From positions 1-5,068 of the forward strand of contig DASUDX010000099.1 in assembly GCA_036275365.1 (NCBI GenBank): DNA of 5,068 nt. Direction: 5' to 3'. The position numbers and the translations under genes are program-made. Positions within the stretch are counted from its first letter, which is position 1, and each line of letters starts with the position of its first letter. This DNA comes from DASUDX01 sp036275365. GTDB lineage: Bacteria > Pseudomonadota > Gammaproteobacteria > Nevskiales > Nevskiaceae. The notes below the pieces were generated by a model that was given only the letters and a program-made list of their open reading frames with translations, was not told the origin of the DNA and did not search any database. Positions 1-5,068 of the stretch are shown here, in pieces.

Positions 1-316
1 GTTCGCCAACGCAATGTTGCCCGTGAAGGACAGCCTGGAAGCCGCACTCGCCGTCGAAACGCAGACGCTGGAGAGCCTGCGGGCGGGCGTGGAAATCACC
101 CTGAAGCAACTGCTCGGCGCCTTCCAGAGTGCCGGCGTGGCGGAAGAGGATCCGGTCGGCAGCAAGTTCGACCCCAATTGCCATCAGGCCATCGGGATGG
201 AAGAGTCCGACGCCGAGCCGAACTCGGTCGTCCGCGTGCTGCAAAAGGGCTACCTCCTGCACGATCGCGTGCTGCGCCCCGCCATGGTGGTCGTTGCAAA
301 GGCAAAGGGCGGCTGA
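1..316 (+). CDS. grpE: Nucleotide exchange factor GrpE, C-terminal part (5' end outside window)
   Basis: GrpE releases ADP from DnaK so that the chaperone can rebind ATP and let go of its substrate; it acts in the cytoplasm as a dimer. The reading frame is already open at the window edge (first full codon at base 2), giving 104 visible residues that end at TGA 314-316. The ATG at base 14 is internal: the codons before it read FANA and continue into MLPVKDSLE, matching the end of the GrpE dimer helix (family pattern roughly FA.ELLPV.DSLE). The C-terminal beta-domain that contacts DnaK shows the family signatures KFDPNCHQAI, VLQKGYLLHDRVLRPAMV and a short lysine/glycine tail. The N-terminal half, including the long coiled coil, lies upstream. 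Position just before dnaK agrees with the common grpE-dnaK-dnaJ order. Identification is secure; only the start is unknown. Confidence 0.95.
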   Translation, partial: FANAMLPVKDSLEAALAVETQTLESLRAGVEITLKQLLGAFQSAGVAEEDPVGSKFDPNCHQAIGMEESDAEPNSVVRVLQKGYLLHDRVLRPAMVVVAKAKGG

Positions 317-322
317 GCCCCC

Positions 323-350
323 CTTGAAATGCGCAACACCACCCCTATCT
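323..350 (+). promoter_or_regulatory. Sigma-32 (RpoH) heat-shock promoter for dnaK
   Basis: A -35 element CTTGAAA lies at 323-329 and a -10 element CCCCTATCT at 342-350, separated by 12 nt. The E. coli RpoH consensus is about CTTGAAA, 11-16 nt, then CCCCATNT; the -35 is exact and the -10 differs by a small change after CCCC. The site starts 7 nt after the grpE stop and would start transcription near 357-360, leaving a leader of about 80 nt before dnaK. It would let dnaK (and dnaJ) be induced by heat independently of grpE. I saw no CIRCE-type inverted repeat (the HrcA operator) in this spacer. The assignment is by consensus match only. Confidence 0.8.
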
Positions 351-359
351 ATTGCGCAA
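330..359 (+). repeat. Paired TGCGCAA motif across the dnaK promoter
   Basis: TGCGCAA occurs at 330-336 and again at 353-359, 23 bp apart. The second copy sits in a perfect palindrome, TTGCGCAA (352-359), and the first in the near-palindrome ATGCGCAA (329-336). One copy lies in the spacer between the -35 and -10 elements and the other overlaps the predicted transcription start, a placement suited to a repressor site. It may be chance in a short G/C-rich spacer, and I know of no regulator to attach to it. Confidence 0.3.
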
Positions 360-436
360 AGACATCTCGGTGAGGCCGCAGAAGGCCACGTCGGCAACAC
401 CGCCTCGCCGTAACCCGATACAGACAAGGAACTGAC

Positions 437-2350
<1,914 letters not shown>

Positions 2351-2372
2351 TCGTCAGCCACCGTTTCCAGTC

Positions 2373-2395
2373 GCCAGCCGGGTCGCCCGGCTGGC
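2373..2395 (+). other. Perfect 10-bp stem-loop between dnaK and dnaJ
   Basis: GCCAGCCGGG (2373-2382) and CCCGGCTGGC (2386-2395) are exact inverted repeats around a TCG loop. The stem is G/C-rich and begins 22 nt after the dnaK stop. No run of T follows (the next bases are ACTGCTTCTGG), so it is not a standard intrinsic terminator. A 3' stabiliser of dnaK mRNA, or an attenuator that lowers dnaJ relative to dnaK, would fit what is known of such operons, where DnaK is made in excess of DnaJ. That role is inferred. Confidence 0.6.
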
Positions 2396-2402
2396 ACTGC
2401 TT

Positions 2403-2433
2403 CTGGAAACCGGAACCTGGACGCTGGAAACGG
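2403..2433 (+). repeat. Imperfect tandem repeat, 21-nt period, before dnaJ
   Basis: CTGGAAAC occurs at 2403-2410 and at 2424-2431, exactly 21 nt apart, with a shorter CTGGA at 2417-2421 between them. The copies continue as CGGA and GGA respectively. Both can pair with the same upstream CCGTTTCCAG arm. The repeated CCAG/CTGG wording of the whole spacer may reflect a dispersed intergenic element rather than a dedicated regulator. Confidence 0.5.
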
Positions 2434-2437
2434 ACCA

Positions 2438-3562
2438 ATGAGCAAGCGCGACTACTACGAGGTTCTTGGCGTCGCCAAGGGCGCGTCGGACGAGGACCTG
2501 AAGAAGGCCTACCGGCGGCTGGCCATGAAGTACCACCCGGATCGCAACCCGGGGGACACCACCGCCGAGGAGCGCTTCAAGGAGGCCAACGAGGCCTACG
2601 AGGTGCTGACCGACCCGCAGAAGCGCCAGGTCTATGACCAGTACGGCCACGAGGGCCTGCAGGGCCGTGGCGCGGGCGGTGGCGGTGGTGGCTTTGGCGG
2701 CGGTTTCGGCGACATCTTCGGCGATGTCTTCTCCGACATCTTCGGCGGCAGCCGGGGCGGGCCGCGGCGCGGCGCCGATCTGCGCTACATGATGGACCTG
2801 AGCCTCGAACAGGCGGTGTTCGGCGCCACCGAGACCATCCGCATCCCCACCCTGGAGAACTGCTCGCCCTGCGGCGGACAGGGCACGGCGGATGGCAAGC
2901 CCGCGGGCAAATGCCCCACCTGCGGCGGCAATGGCCAGGTCCGCGTCCAGCAGGGCTTCTTCGTGCTGCAGCAGACCTGTCCGCACTGCCGCGGTCGCGG
3001 CAGCTCGGTGACCGATCCCTGCAAGACCTGCCGCGGCTCCGGCAAGCAGCGCCGCGAGAAGACCCTCGAGGTCAAGATTCCTCCGGGAGTGGATACCGGT
3101 GACCGCATCCGCCTCTCCGGCGAGGGCGAGGCCGGCGAACGCGGGGCGCCGAGCGGGGATCTGTATGTGCAGATCAACGTCAAGCCGCATGAGTTCTTCG
3201 AGCGCGACGGCTCCGATCTCTACTGCACGGTGCCGATCGACTTCGTCACCGCGGCGCTGGGGGGCGAGCTGGATGTGCCCACCCTGGCCGGCAAGGCCAG
3301 CCTCAAGGTGCCGGAGGCGACCCAGAGCGGCAAGGTATTCCGCCTGCGCGGTCTTGGCGTGAAGTCGGTGCGCGGCGGCGCGGTCGGCGATCTGCTGTGC
3401 ACGGTCAATGTCGAGATTCCGGTCAATCTCAACAAACGCCAGAAGGACCTGCTGCGCGAGTTTGCCGACAGCCTCAACGATGGCGAGGGGCGGCACAGCC
3501 CGGAGTCCGCCAGCTGGCTGGACAAGGCCCGCGCCTTCTTCGAGTCGCACATCAAGAACTGA
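2438..3562 (+). CDS. dnaJ: Chaperone protein DnaJ (class A Hsp40)
   Basis: DnaJ binds unfolded proteins, passes them to DnaK and stimulates DnaK ATPase. The 374-aa length is close to E. coli DnaJ (376). The J-domain (about 1-70) carries the catalytic HPD at 33-35. A Gly/Phe-rich region (about 76-106) contains two DIF motifs (92-94 and 100-102). The zinc-binding region has all four CxxCxGxG repeats: C142-G149, C159-G166, C181-G188 and C195-G202, so both zinc sites should form. The C-terminal beta-domains and dimerisation segment (about 205-374) are complete. The ATG at 2438 gives the typical start MSKRDYYEVLGV; the ribosome-binding sequence is weak (TGGA 2425-2428) and lies in the repeat described separately. 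The gene follows dnaK by 87 nt with no promoter that I can see, so it is probably cotranscribed with it. Confidence 0.99.
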   Translation: MSKRDYYEVLGVAKGASDEDLKKAYRRLAMKYHPDRNPGDTTAEERFKEANEAYEVLTDPQKRQVYDQYGHEGLQGRGAGGGGGGFGGGFGDIFGDVFSDIFGGSRGGPRRGADLRYMMDLSLEQAVFGATETIRIPTLENCSPCGGQGTADGKPAGKCPTCGGNGQVRVQQGFFVLQQTCPHCRGRGSSVTDPCKTCRGSGKQRREKTLEVKIPPGVDTGDRIRLSGEGEAGERGAPSGDLYVQINVKPHEFFERDGSDLYCTVPIDFVTAALGGELDVPTLAGKASLKVPEATQSGKVFRLRGLGVKSVRGGAVGDLLCTVNVEIPVNLNKRQKDLLREFADSLNDGEGRHSPESASWLDKARAFFESHIKN

Positions 3563-3592
3563 GCGGCGCCACCGCCCCGCGGCCCGCGCCGC
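3563..3592 (+). terminator. G/C stem-loop directly after dnaJ, possible operon end
   Basis: GCGGCGC (3563-3569), starting on the base after the dnaJ stop, is the exact inverted repeat of GCGCCGC (3586-3592), with a 16-nt loop. Smaller G/C stems follow: GGCCG/CGGCC at 3597-3601 and 3606-3610, and the 12-bp palindrome CGGGCGCGCCCG at 3619-3630. There is no U-tract, so this is not a classical intrinsic terminator. It could be a 3' mRNA-protecting structure or act together with Rho. The fold is visible; the terminator role is inferred from the gene context. Confidence 0.35.
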
Positions 3593-3796
3593 CGCCGGCC
3601 GCGACCGGCCTCCGCCACCGGGCGCGCCCGCGGGTCTCGCCGCGGAACAGTATCAATGCTCTACTGCTGGCCAGCCGACGAACGCTCAGAATGGGCCGTC
3701 GGTAGGTCTTGGGTATGCGTGTCCACCCCGTCGCAGCGTGCTGACTGGCACCAGGGATGACGCCGGAGCGGAAGGGATGCAGCAGAAAGATCAGCA

Positions 3797-3825
3797 TTGA
3801 AGTCAAGACCATCTGGTCGTATCTT
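3797..3825 (+). promoter_or_regulatory. Putative sigma-70 promoter for the bcs operon
   Basis: TTGAAG (3797-3802) and TATCTT (3820-3825) are separated by exactly 17 nt, each matching four of six consensus bases (TTGACA, TATAAT). The site lies in the most A/T-rich 60 nt of the spacer. Transcription would start near 3832, leaving a leader of about 60 nt before bcsD that contains the hairpin at 3844-3861. Match quality is moderate and an upstream promoter is possible. Confidence 0.4.
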
Positions 3826-3828
3826 CAA
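3797..3828. promoter_or_regulatory. 32-bp dyad overlapping the putative bcs promoter (candidate operator)
   Basis: Two nested arms share one centre of symmetry at 3812/3813: TTGAAG (3797-3802) with CTTCAA (3823-3828), and GACCA (3807-3811) with TGGTC (3814-3818). Twelve of sixteen base pairs are symmetric. The left outer arm is the -35 element, the inner arms fill the promoter spacer, and the right outer arm overlaps the -10. A dimeric repressor bound here would block RNA polymerase. The symmetry is visible; no specific regulator can be named. Confidence 0.45.
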
Positions 3829-3843
3829 GTGACTTGGCAGGAA

Positions 3844-3861
3844 GTGACCGGTCTCGGTCAC
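3844..3861 (+). other. Perfect 7-bp hairpin in the bcsD leader
   Basis: GTGACCG (3844-3850) and CGGTCAC (3855-3861) are exact inverted repeats around a GTCT loop, ending 29 nt before the bcsD start. If transcription starts near 3832 this would be the first structure in the mRNA. It could protect the 5' end or be a second protein-binding site in DNA. A smaller GGCC/GGCC stem (3864-3867 and 3873-3876) follows it. Confidence 0.45.
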
Positions 3862-3890
3862 CAGGCCAGAACGGCCGCAACGGGGGATGC

Positions 3891-4373
3891 ATGAGCGAGA
3901 TCGAACAGAACAGCCTGCGCTATTACCAGCGCCAGGCCGTGGACCCGCAGTGGCAGAGCTTTCTGCTGGCGCTGGCCGAAGAGCTGCAGGGTCAGATGAG
4001 CGCGGCCGAGAACCGCGCCTTCTTCTATGTGATCGGCGGTCGCATCGCGCGCAGCCGCCCGCTGCCCAGCGGCCAGTCCCTGCAGGACCTCGAGCAGGCC
4101 GCCAACCAGCGTCTGGCCGAGCTCAGCTGGGGCTGGATGCAGGTGCGCGATCTGGAGACCAGCCTGGAGTTCGTCCATGCCTGCGCGCCGCTGCGCGATG
4201 CCTTCGGCGAGCGCGCGCTGGACTGGACCCCGGCCCTGCTCGAGGGCCTGTACGCCGAATGGGTCAAGCAGCTCGGCGCCGGCAGCGCCCTGCAGCTGCA
4301 TCAGGTCGGTAAGCCGGAGGGCCTCTGCGATACGCTAAGGTTCCGTCTGGCACATCCCAGCCAGTTCAACTGA
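3891..4373 (+). CDS. bcsD: Cellulose synthase operon protein D (BcsD-like)
   Basis: BcsD is a non-catalytic subunit of type I bacterial cellulose systems; in Komagataeibacter it forms octameric rings and helps align synthase complexes so that the glucan chains crystallise. The 160-aa product is close to the Komagataeibacter protein in size (about 156 aa) and shares its pattern as I recall it: WQSFLLALAEEL (21-32), GGRIARSRPLP (49-59), a leucine/glutamine helix leading to LSWGWMQV (78-85), and DWTPALLEGLYAEW (111-124). There is no signal peptide or membrane segment, fitting a cytoplasmic scaffold. The ATG at 3891 is chosen because the family-like sequence begins there and GGGGGA (3882-3887) precedes it, although only 3 nt separate them. 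A TTG at 3834 would add 19 low-complexity residues and is unlikely. The next gene starts 20 nt downstream. Low sequence conservation in this family keeps certainty below that of the chaperones. Confidence 0.85.
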   Translation: MSEIEQNSLRYYQRQAVDPQWQSFLLALAEELQGQMSAAENRAFFYVIGGRIARSRPLPSGQSLQDLEQAANQRLAELSWGWMQVRDLETSLEFVHACAPLRDAFGERALDWTPALLEGLYAEWVKQLGAGSALQLHQVGKPEGLCDTLRFRLAHPSQFN

Positions 4374-4393
4374 ATCCCGCTCCGGAGCCGGCA

Positions 4394-5068
4394 ATGGCAG
4401 ATCGGGCCGATGACATCAAGCAGCTGTTCTCGCACCTCGGCCTGGACCCGGGGGGCTACCAGGAACTGAGAACGCGCAACCGGCCGGAGGCGGGCGCGCC
4501 CGCGGCCAGCCCGACCCCGCCAGCGCCGACCCAGACCCCCGCCGCGGTGACCCCGCCGCCCAGCCGCAGCCACGCCCGCGATGGCGCGGCTCTCGCGGCC
4601 AGCCTGTTCGGCAATGTGGCGGCCGCGGTCTCCTCCGGCGCCGCCACCCGGACTCCGCCGGCGCCGGCCGCCGTTCCGGCGGCGCCCACCCAGCCTGCTC
4701 CACGGCTCGTACCCGAGGCGAGAGTCGCCCCTCCGGCCTCCACCCTGGGCGCTGCCCCCGCCGCCGAAACGCCGGCGCCGGCGGTATCGCCCGAATCCAC
4801 CCGCCGCTGGTCGCTGATCCGCGCCGCCACCGAGGCCACGCCCAAGGTGGCGCAGATCCGCCCCGATCTGCGGGCAGCCCGGCCGGTGGCCCCGGCCCCG
4901 GCTGCACCGCCGGTGGCGCGCGCTGAGCCCCCGGTGATCGTGCTGGAAGGGCCGCTGCCCCCGGTCGGTCCGACCGAGCGGCTGGTCGAAGCCCTGCAGC
5001 AGGACCCGGAGGAAACCACCCGCCGCCTGTCGGCGATGGTCGCCCGCCGCCGCAGCGCCGAGACCGAG
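4394..5068 (+). CDS. bcsP: Proline-rich cellulose biosynthesis accessory protein, BcsP-like (3' end outside window)
   Basis: The first 225 codons are present and the frame is open at the window end. The N-terminal segment DDIKQLFSHLGLDPGGYQEL (6-25) resembles the short BcsR/BcsP family motif (E. coli BcsR has NDIVALKQAFSL followed by DYADIS), and RRWSLIRA near residue 138 recalls KRWPLL of BcsR. Most of the rest is low-complexity and presumably disordered: about 39 of 225 residues are proline, with much alanine. Two likely helices interrupt it, around AALAASLFGNVAAAV (63-77) and around residues 197-225. There is no signal peptide or membrane segment. The ATG at 4394 follows GGAG (4384-4387) with 6-nt spacing, 20 nt after bcsD, so the two are surely one operon. 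Proline-rich partners of BcsD (BcsH, and by analogy BcsO/BcsP) are thought to link it to the synthase. BcsO is the main alternative name. Confidence 0.7.
   Translation, partial: MADRADDIKQLFSHLGLDPGGYQELRTRNRPEAGAPAASPTPPAPTQTPAAVTPPPSRSHARDGAALAASLFGNVAAAVSSGAATRTPPAPAAVPAAPTQPAPRLVPEARVAPPASTLGAAPAAETPAPAVSPESTRRWSLIRAATEATPKVAQIRPDLRAARPVAPAPAAPPVARAEPPVIVLEGPLPPVGPTERLVEALQQDPEETTRRLSAMVARRRSAETE

Larger units (their letters stand above)
2361..2433 (+). promoter_or_regulatory. Folded dnaK-dnaJ spacer that may mask the dnaJ ribosome binding site
   Basis: CCGTTTCCAG at 2361-2370 is perfectly complementary to CTGGAAACGG at 2424-2433, which ends 4 nt before the dnaJ start codon. The right arm contains the only plausible dnaJ ribosome-binding sequence I see (TGGA 2425-2428, 9 nt before ATG), so pairing would hide it. 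The same left arm can instead pair over 8 bp with CTGGAAAC at 2403-2410 (using 2363-2370), giving an alternative fold that leaves the start region free. Both folds enclose the very stable hairpin at 2373-2395. The pairings are read directly from the sequence. A role in temperature-dependent or coupled translation of dnaJ is inference. Confidence 0.4.
3563..3890. other. 328-nt spacer between the dnaJ and bcsD modules
   Basis: No convincing gene was found here. The first 83 nt (3563-3645) contain only six A/T bases, about 93% G+C. The rest (3646-3890) is about 59% G+C, and 3781-3840 falls to about 45%. Visible items are the post-dnaJ stem-loops, the palindrome GCTGGCCAGC (3666-3675), a 6-bp stem CCGACG/CGTCGG (3675-3680 and 3697-3702), the promoter and dyad at 3797-3828, and a hairpin at 3844-3861. 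The piece 3646-3796 holds nothing I can assign; its composition is unlike the flanking genes and it may be a dispersed repeat or a decayed insertion. I saw no c-di-GMP riboswitch core. Confidence 0.6.

Noticed and set aside
2373..2395. Intrinsic terminator between dnaK and dnaJ
   Set aside because: The stem is strong but no T-run follows, and dnaJ has no visible promoter of its own, so full termination here would silence it.
2354..3550. 398-codon open frame on the minus strand covering dnaJ
   Set aside because: It mirrors dnaJ almost end to end, is Ala/Leu/Val-rich low-information sequence without a recognisable domain, and is the expected by-product of G/C-biased third positions in the real gene.
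3397..3800. Plus-strand frames running from the end of dnaJ into the spacer
   Set aside because: They begin inside dnaJ in the wrong frame and become Arg/Ala/Pro-rich in the G/C block, as expected of frame shadows.
3552..3861. Minus-strand frames (86 and 66 codons) across the dnaJ-bcsD spacer
   Set aside because: The first starts at ATG 3812 and the second at GTG 3861, without a convincing ribosome binding site. The first runs into the 93% G+C block, and neither translation shows a family I recognise.
3834..3890. Alternative upstream TTG start for the bcsD-like gene
   Set aside because: The added 19 residues lack family similarity, would be read through the 3844-3861 hairpin, and the TTG has no good ribosome binding site. 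ATG 3891 has GGGGGA just upstream.
3646..3890. c-di-GMP riboswitch in front of the cellulose genes
   Set aside because: Biologically attractive, but I could not find the conserved GEMM-type core or its paired helices in this stretch.
4456..5019. 187-codon minus-strand frame opposite the proline-rich gene
   Set aside because: Gly/Ala/Ser-rich mirror of Pro/Ala codons. The plus-strand frame has a ribosome binding site, operon spacing and a recognisable N-terminus.

Overview
The window looks like chromosomal DNA from a high-GC proteobacterium. The best fit is a gammaproteobacterium, with a betaproteobacterium possible. The reasons are the gene order grpE-dnaK-dnaJ, DnaK and DnaJ proteins of Gram-negative type and near E. 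coli length, a sigma-32-type heat-shock promoter, and a neighbouring cellulose-secretion locus of proteobacterial type. I cannot name the genus from sequence alone.

Layout, all genes on the + strand: (1) 1-316, the 3' part of grpE, truncated by the window edge. (2) 317-436, a spacer with a good sigma-32 promoter, a paired TGCGCAA motif and the dnaK ribosome binding site. (3) 437-2350, complete dnaK (637 aa). (4) 2351-2437, an 87-nt dnaK-dnaJ spacer built almost entirely of inverted and direct repeats; one 10-bp pairing would cover the only visible dnaJ ribosome-binding sequence. (5) 2438-3562, complete dnaJ (374 aa). (6) 3563-3890, a 328-nt spacer that divides two unrelated systems. It begins with 83 nt of about 93% G+C that can form hairpins, then drops to about 59% G+C, and ends with a putative promoter inside a 32-bp dyad and a further perfect hairpin. 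(7) 3891-4373, a bcsD-like gene (160 aa). (8) 4394-5068, the first 225 codons of an Ala/Pro-rich protein whose N-terminus resembles the BcsR/BcsP family; it runs off the window.

Functionally there are two modules. The first is the Hsp70 machine: DnaK is the ATP-driven chaperone, DnaJ delivers substrate and stimulates ATP hydrolysis, and GrpE exchanges nucleotide. The second is the front end of what is probably a type I bacterial cellulose synthase (bcs) operon. In such operons BcsD and a proline-rich partner (BcsH, BcsO or BcsP type) organise the synthase complexes, and the catalytic genes (bcsQ, bcsA, bcsB, bcsZ, bcsC) would be expected past base 5068. The most original material is in the non-coding parts: the folded dnaK-dnaJ spacer and the dyad in front of the cellulose genes. 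I see no tRNA, rRNA, CRISPR array, insertion sequence or complete mobile element.
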